Positions 1 to 4,456 of a stretch of DNA of 25,904 bases are shown here, piece after piece; position 1 is the stretch's first letter; each line of letters starts with the position of its first letter. Origin of the DNA: a virus; the IMG/VR virus record IMGVR_UViG_3300034198_011852, positions 1 through 25,904 of that record. One strand, given 5' to 3'. Both the position numbers and the translations under genes were made by a program. Below the pieces are notes generated by a model. The model was not told where the DNA came from, ran no database searches, and worked only from the letters and a program-made list of their open reading frames with translations.

Positions 1-6
1 CACTTA

Positions 7-24
7 GGTAAACAGTTGATGAAC
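7..24 (-). promoter_or_regulatory. Paired GTTCACC-type site (left edge)
   Basis: Two 7-bp motifs at 7-13 and 18-24, read on the minus strand as GTTCATC and GTTTACC, with starts 11 bp apart. This is the same spacing as every other pair between 474 and 2009. The pair lies just beyond the hairpin at 32-55, so it probably sits upstream of a leftward gene outside the window. Protein binding is inferred. Confidence 0.5.
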
Positions 25-31
25 TTTTGGT

Positions 32-55
32 GGGGGCTAGGTTGCCCTAGCCCCC
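32..55 (-). terminator. GC-rich hairpin after leftward gene
   Basis: A perfect 10-bp stem (GGGGGCTAGG / CCTAGCCCCC) around the 4-nt loop TTGC, 12 nt downstream of the stop codon at 68. The same stem with a different loop occurs at 1632-1655, also 12 nt downstream of a stop. On the leftward strand no U-tract follows, so it is either a U-less terminator, as proposed for actinobacteria, or a 3' end stabiliser. Confidence 0.6.
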
Positions 56-67
56 GTGGTTTTGGCT

Positions 68-364
68 TTACTCGCTGATTTTGCCGCCGCGGTAGTCCTC
101 GATTGAATCGTACATTTCGCCATCAACGTGCATTCCGCCGTTGTTGTGAACAATAAAGTCTTCACCGAGTAGTTCTTTAGCGATTGCAAGTTGGGCAATC
201 AGAGAGTCGATGCCATCAAGGGTTATTTCAACTTCGGCCGTTGGAAGTTGAATCATGTTTCCATCGACCCAAATGATGTTTCTTACTGCAATGCGGAAAT
301 CAGCCATCGAGTAGGCTAGGGTATCGTAAACGGTGATTTCGGTTCTCATGCTGTTTTCTGGCAA
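68..364 (-). CDS. Small acidic protein of unknown function, TTG start
   Basis: A 98-aa acidic leftward protein of no family I recognise, with no membrane segment or metal motif. The TTG start at 364 is chosen over the in-frame ATG at 349 because the upstream AGATAGGGGCTAACGCC aligns at identical spacing with AGATAGGGACTAACACC before the ATG of the gene starting at 1066. This indicates a shared initiation region. The in-frame ATG would give 93 aa. It is a single-gene unit: a conserved leader lies upstream (about 365-441) and a strong GC hairpin follows the stop. The middle holds a predicted helix (about residues 52-67) between beta-prone segments. Small leftward proteins in such early phage regions often modulate host functions, but nothing in the sequence shows that here. 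Confidence 0.75.
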   Translation of the reverse strand: MPENSMRTEITVYDTLAYSMADFRIAVRNIIWVDGNMIQLPTAEVEITLDGIDSLIAQLAIAKELLGEDFIVHNNGGMHVDGEMYDSIEDYRGGKISE

Positions 365-441
365 GGCGTTAGCCCCTATCTTGCTAGTGAAACTTGGACA
401 ACCCTTTTTGGGTATGGTATGAGTCTAGCCTATTTAGACTC
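365..441 (-). promoter_or_regulatory. Leftward promoter/leader, copy 1
   Basis: On the minus strand this holds TAGGCT (plus-strand 427-432) and then GATAGGGG just before the TTG start. Both blocks recur upstream of the genes starting at 1066 and 1907. TAGGCT may be a -10 box; no convincing -35 is seen. It lies inside a 7-bp inverted repeat, GAGTCTA / TAGACTC (421-427 and 435-441), which could be an operator or a leader hairpin. Confidence 0.45.
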
Positions 442-473
442 TCAAAACGCCAAAATAGCCCCTAGATCAAATC

Positions 474-551
474 GTTAACCTAATGTTCATCTCTTTACCT
501 AATGTTCACCAGATGTTCATCTTGGATCAAAATGTTAACCTAATGTTCACC
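474..551 (+). repeat. Cluster of seven phased GTTCACC motifs
   Basis: Motifs begin at 474, 485, 493, 504, 515, 534 and 545 (consensus GTT[CA]A[CT]C; 493 is degenerate as CTTTACC). The steps are 11, 8, 11, 11, 19 and 11 bp. The 11-bp step puts neighbours on one face of the helix. The 19-bp step holds TTGGATCAA and is reproduced at 1202-1221. The cluster lies upstream of the leftward leader at 365-441. The rest of the 365-685 gap holds this array, the inverted-repeat element at 556-628 and four more motifs. Confidence 0.7.
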
Positions 552-555
552 TTGC

Positions 556-628
556 CCGACTCAACAACTTAAAAAACAACAGCCAGCCTATAAAAGCGTA
601 TGCTGGCTGTTGTTTTTTGTTGAGTCGG
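556..628. terminator. Long inverted repeat, probable bidirectional terminator
   Basis: The outer arms CCGACTCAACAA (556-567) and TTGTTGAGTCGG (617-628) enclose a 15-bp inner stem (573-587 with 602-616, AAAACAACAGCCAGC) and a 14-nt loop; a 5-nt bulge (568-572) lies on the left side. Rightward the inner stem is followed by a T run at 613-618, and leftward by TTTTTTAAG, so it could end transcription both ways. The leftward gene ending at 686 is the nearest client. The outer arms recur at 1243-1349. Confidence 0.65.
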
Positions 629-633
629 CAAAA

Positions 634-671
634 ATTCACCCACTGTTCACCTAGATGAACAGCAGGTGAAT
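634..671. repeat. Palindromic pair of GTTCACC doublets
   Basis: Plus-strand motifs at 634-640 (ATTCACC) and 645-651 (GTTCACC) face minus-strand motifs at 654-660 and 665-671. Each doublet has the 11-bp step. Together they form an imperfect palindrome of about 36 bp centred near 652, the only place in the window where doublets converge. It lies between the inverted-repeat element at 556-628 and the stop of the leftward gene at 686. Confidence 0.65.
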
Positions 672-685
672 CTTGGGCTAGGCTC

Positions 686-1066
686 CTACTCTAGCGTTCC
701 GATGTAATGGGTCTTTAGGTTCCAGTGAACCTCCATCTTCTGAGGAATGCGGTAGCCATTGTCGTCTAAGATAGCGTCCCAATCGTAGTGAACCAAAAGG
801 TATTCGTCCTGTAGCACATTTACCGCGAAGGTGCTGTCGCCGTAGACACTTACGCGCTCAACTTTGAGAATGTCAGCACCGCTTGGTAGTTCCCCGAATG
901 CGTCAGAACCAGCAACAAAAAGCGCTTCAATCATGGCGCCCCTAGAATCGAACTCGGTTTCGTAAATGTCGTCTACGACATAAACTTCAACGCGCTTATA
1001 GGTGAACCGCTCGGTTGGTCGTCCTGCTAGTGCGTGGATGGTGTTGTTTTCGTTGATGATGTTCAT
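686..1066 (-). CDS. Leftward protein of unknown function (126 aa)
   Basis: I do not recognise this 126-aa acidic protein. It looks mixed alpha/beta, with no transmembrane segment, signal peptide or cysteine cluster. The ATG at 1066 is preceded by AGATAGGGACTAACACC, the same leader block used by the gene starting at 364 and, in shorter form, by the gene starting at 1907. It appears to be a one-gene unit: its leader lies at 1067-1125, and beyond its stop lie the convergent GTTCACC doublets and a bidirectional terminator-like inverted repeat. An open frame of 90 codons on the opposite strand overlaps its 5' end but runs into the repeat array and is not considered a gene. Confidence 0.8.
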   Translation of the reverse strand: MNIINENNTIHALAGRPTERFTYKRVEVYVVDDIYETEFDSRGAMIEALFVAGSDAFGELPSGADILKVERVSVYGDSTFAVNVLQDEYLLVHYDWDAILDDNGYRIPQKMEVHWNLKTHYIGTLE

Positions 1067-1125
1067 GGTGTTAGTCCCTATCTTAGATGGTGCCCGATGC
1101 CCTCTTCTGGGCTACGCCCAGCCTA
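1067..1125 (-). promoter_or_regulatory. Leftward promoter/leader, copy 2
   Basis: Minus-strand order: TAGGCT (plus 1120-1125), then a short perfect hairpin CTGGGC-GTA-GCCCAG (1108-1122), then GATAGGGA before the ATG. TAGGCT and GATAGGGA match copies 1 and 3; the GGGC/GCCC hairpin is shared with copy 3. The remainder of the 1067-1393 gap holds six phased motifs (1168-1238), the Y-shaped inverted repeat (1243-1349) and a GC hairpin (1370-1387). Confidence 0.45.
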
Positions 1126-1167
1126 TCAGATTTGGCGCGTTCTCTCTACTCTCATGCACTCTTTTTA

Positions 1168-1238
1168 GGTTAACGACAGATGAATTAAAGATTCACCAAC
1201 TGTTCATCTTGGATCAATCTGTTCACCAGCTGTTCACT
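1168..1238. repeat. Cluster of six phased GTTCACC motifs
   Basis: Minus-strand motifs at 1168 (GGTTAAC as read on plus) and 1179 (GATGAAT) are 11 bp apart. Plus-strand motifs follow at 1191, 1202, 1221 and 1232, with steps of 11, 19 and 11. The 19-bp step again carries TTGGATCAA, as at 515-534. The last motif lies exactly 11 bp before the inverted-repeat arm at 1243, matching the 545-to-556 distance in the other copy. Confidence 0.7.
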
Positions 1239-1242
1239 TTCG

Positions 1243-1349
1243 GCCAACTCAACAAAAGTTGTAAGCAATGGTAATACTATTGCTAACAACTTTAACGACT
1301 ACAAACTATGGTGAAGCATATAGTATGTAGATCGTTTTGTTGAGTCGGC
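1243..1349 (-). other. Y-shaped inverted-repeat element (three-stem structure)
   Basis: The outer stem pairs 1243-1257 with 1335-1349 (15 bp). Its single mismatch is A-C if transcribed rightward but becomes a G-U wobble leftward. Inside are two hairpins: 1258-1271 with 1277-1290 (5-nt loop) and 1299-1309 with 1320-1330. Each hairpin has five base pairs, one A-A mismatch, then six or more pairs. The outer arms match those at 556-628. It lies downstream of the leftward gene ending at 1394. It could be a structured 3' end, a non-coding RNA or a DNA cruciform site. It is not a tRNA: there is no anticodon arm of the right size and no T-loop. Confidence 0.6.
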
Positions 1350-1369
1350 GGGCTTGCACCCCGAAGGGC

Positions 1370-1387
1370 GGGGGGCTTGCGCCCCCC
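1370..1387 (-). terminator. GC hairpin after leftward membrane protein gene
   Basis: A 7-bp stem (GGGGGGC / GCCCCCC) around TTGC, 6 nt downstream of the stop at 1394. No U-tract follows on the leftward strand. It resembles the hairpins at 32-55 and 1632-1655 in composition and position. Confidence 0.55.
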
Positions 1388-1393
1388 ACTTGA

Positions 1394-1609
1394 TTACTTG
1401 CTGTCTAACCAGCGGTTGATGTTTGTCATGAATGTTACACCAGTGATAACCGTGGCCCCGATTGCTGGCAGATTGCTGATTGCGATTTCTAGGTTGCCAC
1501 TAGGTGATGGCGTGAGCATTGATAGAACAAAATAAACGGCTAGGTAGATTGCAAACACGAATGGCATAACTAGCAGTGATAAAAAGAAACGGCGGATAAT
1601 GTATTTCAT
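1394..1609 (-). CDS. Small two-helix membrane protein
   Basis: A 71-aa protein with a short basic N-terminus (MKYIIRR), a strong hydrophobic segment at about residues 9-32 and a second, weaker one at about 44-62, so probably a double-spanning inner-membrane protein. The family is not recognised. The ATG at 1609 has a good Shine-Dalgarno AAGGAG at 1614-1619, 4 nt away, unlike the other leftward genes, which use the GATAGGG leader. It is the second gene of a unit headed by the gene starting at 1907; a 10-bp GC hairpin lies between them (1632-1655) and may lower its expression. Size and topology would fit a holin, antiholin or superinfection-exclusion protein, but nothing shows which. Confidence 0.75.
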   Translation of the reverse strand: MKYIIRRFFLSLLVMPFVFAIYLAVYFVLSMLTPSPSGNLEIAISNLPAIGATVITGVTFMTNINRWLDSK

Positions 1610-1631
1610 GATGCTCCTTAGGTTGAGTGGT

Positions 1632-1655
1632 GGGGGCTAGGATTCCCTAGCCCCC
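1632..1655 (-). terminator. GC-rich hairpin, second copy
   Basis: The same 10-bp stem as at 32-55 (GGGGGCTAGG / CCTAGCCCCC) with loop ATTC, 12 nt after the stop at 1668. It stands before the ribosome site of the gene starting at 1609, so some read-through would be needed if the two genes share a transcript. No U-tract is present. Confidence 0.6.
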
Positions 1656-1667
1656 GATGTTTGGTTG

Positions 1668-1907
1668 CTACTCGGATTCTGGCAAAAGCCGTGTTAGTTC
1701 AGCGATTAGTCTCAAGATGTCTGAGCACTTACCACCGTGGTGCTCACAGTATCCCACAGCAGATGGATAAAGGAAACGGCGGTCGGCTAGTTCTTCGTGC
1801 ATCTTTGAAGCGTCAAAACAAACTATTTTCTTTAGTTCTTCAATGCTGTACTCGATGCCTTTTTGAAAAGCATTTAGCATCATCACGGTTTCTGGGTGAA
1901 GCGACAT
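1668..1907 (-). CDS. Small helical protein with Cys/His cluster
   Basis: A 79-aa protein, predicted mostly helical. Residues about 53-61 read YCEHHGGKC, and a further Cys lies near residue 30, so metal binding is possible but unproven. The family is not recognised. The ATG at 1907 follows the leader block GATAGGGA with 6 nt spacing, related to the leaders of the genes starting at 364 and 1066. It is the first leftward gene next to the divergent spacer at 1908-2334 and probably heads a two-gene unit with the membrane protein gene at 1394-1609. A rightward open frame over the same bases has no ribosome site and is taken as a shadow. Confidence 0.7.
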   Translation of the reverse strand: MSLHPETVMMLNAFQKGIEYSIEELKKIVCFDASKMHEELADRRFLYPSAVGYCEHHGGKCSDILRLIAELTRLLPESE

Positions 1908-1960
1908 AATGAATCCCTATCTATTTCTGAACCGCCCTATCTGGGCATAGCCCTAGCCTA
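1908..1960 (-). promoter_or_regulatory. Leftward promoter/leader, copy 3
   Basis: Minus strand: TAGGCT (plus 1955-1960), a GGGC-TAT-GCCC hairpin, then GATAGGGA and the ATG at 1907. Two blocks match copies 1 and 2. Here a GTTCACC-type motif (1970-1976) lies only 10 bp upstream of TAGGCT, closer than in copies 1 and 2 (about 42 bp). Confidence 0.45.
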
Positions 1961-1969
1961 ATCGACGAA

Positions 1970-2009
1970 GGTTAACAGGGGGGTACCCTTAAGTGAACAG
2001 CAGGTGAAC
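1970..2009 (-). repeat. Phased GTTCACC motifs in divergent spacer
   Basis: Motifs on the minus strand at 1970-1976 (GTTAACC), 1992-1998 (GTTCACT) and 2003-2009 (GTTCACC). The steps are 22 and 11 bp, that is two turns and one turn. This is the rightmost cluster; no phased pair was seen in the structural genes. The rest of the 1908-2334 gap holds a G-rich repeat (2071-2097), nested inverted repeats (2139-2243) and a rightward promoter (2295-2328). Confidence 0.65.
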
Positions 2010-2070
2010 AATCGCACCAGTGCACAGATACGACTGAAGGGTAAAAAAAGTTAGGCAGTAGCCTTTTGGA

Positions 2071-2097
2071 GGGGGTAGCGGGGGTGGCGGGGGTAGC
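2071..2097 (+). repeat. Three tandem 9-bp G-rich repeats
   Basis: GGGGGTAGC, GGGGGTGGC and GGGGGTAGC follow each other without a gap, preceded by GGA. Three G5 runs plus neighbouring GG could form a G-quadruplex on the plus strand. The function is unknown. It lies in the divergent spacer, where control or origin sequences are expected. Confidence 0.6.
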
Positions 2098-2138
2098 TGT
2101 TTCTGAGAGTTTCCTGGGAATTGCCTGGGAAGCTGATC

Positions 2139-2243
2139 GCGGCGCAGCGGTATGCAATTCTAACTATTTATTTGATTTCTTTGTTTTAATAGAATAATAC
2201 GAATTGATTGGAAGAGTGGAAGTAGCTGTGTCTGCTGCGCCGC
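2139..2243. repeat. AT-rich core within nested inverted repeats
   Basis: The 10-bp arms GCGGCGCAGC (2139-2148) and GCTGCGCCGC (2234-2243) flank a strongly AT-rich stretch (2149-2210), which itself carries CAATTC (2155-2160) and GAATTG (2201-2206) and an inner TTCTA / TAGAA. An AT-rich unwinding core between GC arms resembles a replication origin or a recombination site, but no initiator or integrase gene is in the window to support either. Confidence 0.45.
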
Positions 2244-2294
2244 CCTTAGAGAGCCAATACGCAAGTTTTTAGGTAACGATTATGTAACGAACAG

Positions 2295-2328
2295 TTATCA
2301 AGACTTTTTCCTGGTTTTAACCCATAAT
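2295..2328 (+). promoter_or_regulatory. Rightward promoter, leaderless
   Basis: TTATCAAGACTTTTT begins at 2295 and CATAAT lies at 2323-2328. The same 15-mer recurs at 16931 with an aligned CATTAT exactly 28 bp later. Read as a promoter, -35 is AAGACT (2300-2305), the spacer is 17 bp and -10 is CATAAT. The ATG at 2335 is 6 nt after the -10, so transcription would start at or next to the start codon. Confidence 0.6.
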
Positions 2329-2334
2329 AGAGAA

Positions 2335-2637
2335 ATGGAACCTAAAAACCCGCAGATTAAACACAGCTACCAAGAAGACAAGCTAAGAGCTAGAATGGCC
2401 GATAGAGCCCTGGATGAGAGTGCCCGCGCTAACTACACTAATGGTATATTCAAGCCAGGTCTTATGGCGAAGAGTAACGAAAATGATCGTGAGTTAGGAA
2501 CTAGAAATATTCACAAGACTCCTGTAGCAGAACTAAAAGAACTGCACAATAAGTTCGGAATTGAAACCGAAGTCAGCGGCGACGCTCTTGCTAGGAAAAA
2601 AGCAGGCAAGCCAGGCAAGTATCACGAGAAGGCATAA
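2335..2637 (+). CDS. Small basic protein with VSGDAL C-terminal module
   Basis: A 100-aa, Lys/Asn/Arg-rich, probably largely disordered protein of unknown function. It shares two blocks with the 88-aa protein at 3368-3634: NDRELGTRN (about residues 49-57; NKSEMGTRE there) and the C-terminal VSGDALARKKAGKPGKY (about 80-96; VSGDALKRATSGQPAKF there). The two are diverged paralogues or carry the same tail module. There is no ribosome site before the ATG; the -10 box 6 nt upstream suggests leaderless translation. It is the first gene of the rightward cluster and is followed immediately (TAA then ATG) by the next gene. Confidence 0.75.
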   Translation: MEPKNPQIKHSYQEDKLRARMADRALDESARANYTNGIFKPGLMAKSNENDRELGTRNIHKTPVAELKELHNKFGIETEVSGDALARKKAGKPGKYHEKA

Positions 2638-3126
2638 ATGAGTAGGAACGACGCATTTGAAGAAGGGCAAGCTCAGCGAGCTGCTGACCCTACTAGTAGC
2701 TCCCCGCTTAATGACCCTCACTACCACCCAAAAAAAGCATCAGATGAGAAGTTCACAACTCACCTAATGATGGGCGACCACCCAAGCGGAGCCACCTCAG
2801 TCACTATGGAGGATATGTTCCCAAAAAGTGGTATGCAAACTATTCGTATGTATAAGGGTAAGCAGAATATTGGCATCCTTGATGTCTCAGGAAATAAAAT
2901 CCACCACATCGAAACTCAAGAAGATTCCAAACGTAAAGGAGTAGCAAAGACAATGTATCGTCTCGCTAACTTTGCAGCTGGCCGAGGTGGAGCCGAGGGT
3001 CCTGTATCTCACGGAGATATCCGCACCCCTTCTGGCGACTCCTGGGCTAAATCCGTAGGTGGAGAGTTACCTACAAGAATCCCTGCATTCGGTATCAACA
3101 GAAGTCTGTTAGAGCACCGTAAATAA
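2638..3126 (+). CDS. GNAT-like acetyltransferase-fold protein
   Basis: A 162-aa protein. Residues about 68-150 look like the core of a GNAT N-acetyltransferase: a strand pair (IGILDVSG, then KIHHIETQ), a K-R-K-G-V-A turn (98-103) in the position of the acetyl-CoA pyrophosphate loop, a helix (TMYRLANFAA), and a C-terminal GDSWAKSVGGELP segment. The loop is shorter than the classic Q/R-x-x-G-x-G/A motif, so activity is uncertain. The N-terminus MSRNDAFEEGQA matches the tag on the proteins at 3978-4166 and 4166-4351, and MEDMFPKSGM (57-66) matches LESMFDKAGV in the former. The start directly follows the previous stop and has a GAGAAGG ribosome site. The substrate is unknown. Confidence 0.65.
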   Translation: MSRNDAFEEGQAQRAADPTSSSPLNDPHYHPKKASDEKFTTHLMMGDHPSGATSVTMEDMFPKSGMQTIRMYKGKQNIGILDVSGNKIHHIETQEDSKRKGVAKTMYRLANFAAGRGGAEGPVSHGDIRTPSGDSWAKSVGGELPTRIPAFGINRSLLEHRK

Positions 3127-3368
3127 TGGCTGGCAGACTCCACGCTAGCAACAGCCTAACTAGCGAGTTCCACCAAGGCCGCGCACCAGAGCTACACGAC
3201 GTACTGGGTGTATTCACCAATAATAATGCCGTTTTAGGGCTTGATGTAATGGGTGCCCGAAGAATAAACGATCGTATGTTTACTGGGCCAAGGGGAGCTG
3301 TTGGAAGGTACAATGTATCTGTTAATGCGACCAACGTCGCTCAGACCCCTTACGGAAGTAGTCAATAA
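3126..3368 (+). CDS. Small protein of unknown function (80 aa)
   Basis: An 80-aa protein with no recognised domain. It is rich in Asn, Gly and Arg and has a moderately hydrophobic centre around residues 26-42, too short and polar to be a membrane segment. It starts within the stop of the upstream gene (TAATG overlap) and ends in another TAATG overlap, so translational coupling with both neighbours is likely. An overlapping leftward open frame has no ribosome site and is ignored. It may be a minor virion or regulatory protein, but there is no direct evidence. Confidence 0.65.
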   Translation: MAGRLHASNSLTSEFHQGRAPELHDVLGVFTNNNAVLGLDVMGARRINDRMFTGPRGAVGRYNVSVNATNVAQTPYGSSQ

Positions 3369-3634
3369 TGATTCCAAACGACCGCCAAATTTTTAAAAAG
3401 GCACAAGGCCACTTAACCCAGCAAGCCCTTGGGCCAGGTAAGACAGGCCGTACTTTTGAAACTCGTCTCGCTGCTGAGCGTGGGATTGAAAACAATAAGT
3501 CTGAGATGGGCACCCGCGAAGCCGCTAAGGGTAACAGAAAAGTCAAGGACGCCAAAGGACCAGTTAGCGGAGATGCTCTTAAGCGCGCTACTTCTGGACA
3601 GCCTGCTAAGTTTGACTACGGCCAGGAGAAATAA
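3368..3634 (+). CDS. Small basic protein with VSGDAL C-terminal module
   Basis: An 88-aa, Lys/Arg/Gly-rich, probably disordered protein. It carries the two blocks shared with the protein at 2335-2637: NKSEMGTRE (about 44-52) and VSGDALKRATSGQPAKF (about 67-83). The regions between the blocks are unrelated, so the blocks may be short interaction or cleavage signals rather than a folded domain. The start overlaps the previous stop (TAATG) and has GGAAG upstream. A 73-codon frame inside it in another register is a shadow. The function is unknown. Confidence 0.75.
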   Translation: MIPNDRQIFKKAQGHLTQQALGPGKTGRTFETRLAAERGIENNKSEMGTREAAKGNRKVKDAKGPVSGDALKRATSGQPAKFDYGQEK

Positions 3635-3636
3635 TT

Positions 3637-3978
3637 ATGACTGCTGCTAAGAAGCCAGCCCCTAAGAAAAAAGCCTCTACTCTCGCAGGTAGTGGCAAAG
3701 ACGGCAAGAAGGTTTACGGCCCATTCAAGGGCTCTAAGCAAAACGGCGGTCGTCCAATGATGTCTATTTTGAATAAAGATGGTTCACGTACTTCTATTTC
3801 CGCAGCTCGCTATAAGTATGAGCAAGCTCACGGAAAATTGCCAAAGGGCACAGAAGTGGACCACAAGAACAATAACCACTCTGATGACAAGACCAGCAAC
3901 CTACGCGCGCTTTCAAAGAGCAAGAATGTCGCTAAGGAAAACAAGCGTCGCGCAGGCAAAAAGGAAAACGACAAATAA
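3637..3978 (+). CDS. HNH endonuclease
   Basis: A 113-aa protein. Residues about 57-104 match the compact HNH nuclease fold found in many phage HNH proteins: a helix with YKYEQAHGKLPKG, then EVDHKNNNHSDD with the catalytic Asp-His (D75, H76) and Asn residues (78-80), then TSNLRALSKSKN with the structural Asn88 and the final helix with Asn97. The N-terminus (KKPAPKKKAS) is very basic and could bind DNA. There are no zinc-binding cysteines. The start has GGAG upstream; the stop overlaps the next start. Phage HNH enzymes act as homing nucleases or as packaging-associated nickases. Its place inside an operon of small genes, and 6 kb from terL, favours a free-standing or homing type, but this is not settled. 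Confidence 0.88.
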   Translation: MTAAKKPAPKKKASTLAGSGKDGKKVYGPFKGSKQNGGRPMMSILNKDGSRTSISAARYKYEQAHGKLPKGTEVDHKNNNHSDDKTSNLRALSKSKNVAKENKRRAGKKENDK

Positions 3979-4166
3979 TGTCTCGTAAAGAAGAGTTCGA
4001 ATCTGGCAAGTCTGGCGAAAAGTATACTAAGTTAGAAAGTATGTTTGACAAGGCCGGAGTTAGTATGGTTAAAGACCCATTTACTGGAACTACTCACGTA
4101 GACTTGTCTGACCCTAATCACCCTTTTTGGACGGGTAAGCCCGGAGACCACGAAAGCAAGAAGTAA
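3978..4166 (+). CDS. Small protein with MSRxEEFExGKS tag
   Basis: A 62-aa hydrophilic protein of unknown function. Its N-terminus MSRKEEFESGKS is nearly identical to that of the following gene (MSRREEFETGKS) and related to that of the GNAT-like protein (MSRNDAFEEGQA). It also has LESMFDKAGV (about 19-28), matching MEDMFPKSGM in the GNAT-like protein. The C-terminus DPNHPFWTGKPGDHESKK is probably unstructured. Start and stop both overlap neighbours as TAATG, and AAAGGA lies upstream. The repeated N-terminus suggests a common localisation or packaging signal; this is inference. Confidence 0.75.
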   Translation: MSRKEEFESGKSGEKYTKLESMFDKAGVSMVKDPFTGTTHVDLSDPNHPFWTGKPGDHESKK

Positions 4167-4351
4167 TGTCACGCAGAGAAGAGTTTGAGACTGGAAAGTC
4201 TAACCGTCCCGGTGAGGTTATCGGAGCCCCTAAATGGTGGCACCACCCGACCACTCCTGAGATGATTGATGAGATGAAGTGGGAGCAGGGCAAGTCCATT
4301 GAGGCGCCTAAAGACCACACCACTAATAAAGACGACACTCCTCCTTTTTAA
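4166..4351 (+). CDS. Small protein with MSRxEEFExGKS tag, last of cluster
   Basis: A 61-aa protein with the N-terminal tag MSRREEFETGKS. A weaker echo, WEQGKSIEAP, occurs near residues 39-48. The centre (APKWWHHPTTPEM) is rich in aromatic and His residues and the C-terminus is polar. The function is unknown. It starts in a TAATG overlap and is the last gene before a 105-bp gap without a clear terminator; that gap has a purine-rich ribosome site for the next gene and one 8-codon frame at 4404 that I do not call. Confidence 0.72.
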   Translation: MSRREEFETGKSNRPGEVIGAPKWWHHPTTPEMIDEMKWEQGKSIEAPKDHTTNKDDTPPF

Positions 4352-4456
4352 CTAAAAGTTTGAGTTTACGCCTAATTATTTCTGATTTAGCTAGATACTT
4401 AATTATGGCGTCCCGATCACGCGCTTTCTAAAAATAACTCTAGAGAAAGGCCTTAA

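Noticed and set aside
474-671. CRISPR array
   Set aside because: The repeats are 7 bp with 4-bp or 12-bp gaps, too short and irregular, and occur in both orientations.
1002-1274. Rightward open frame of 90 codons
   Set aside because: It covers the 5' end of a leftward gene, its leader and the motif array, and has no ribosome site.
1243-1349. tRNA or tmRNA gene
   Set aside because: The three-stem fold lacks a 7-bp acceptor, a 5-bp anticodon arm with a 7-nt loop, a T-loop sequence and CCA.
1972-2157. Leftward open frame of 61 codons in the divergent spacer
   Set aside because: It is made of the G-rich repeats and motif sites, with no ribosome site and a composition unlike the neighbouring proteins.
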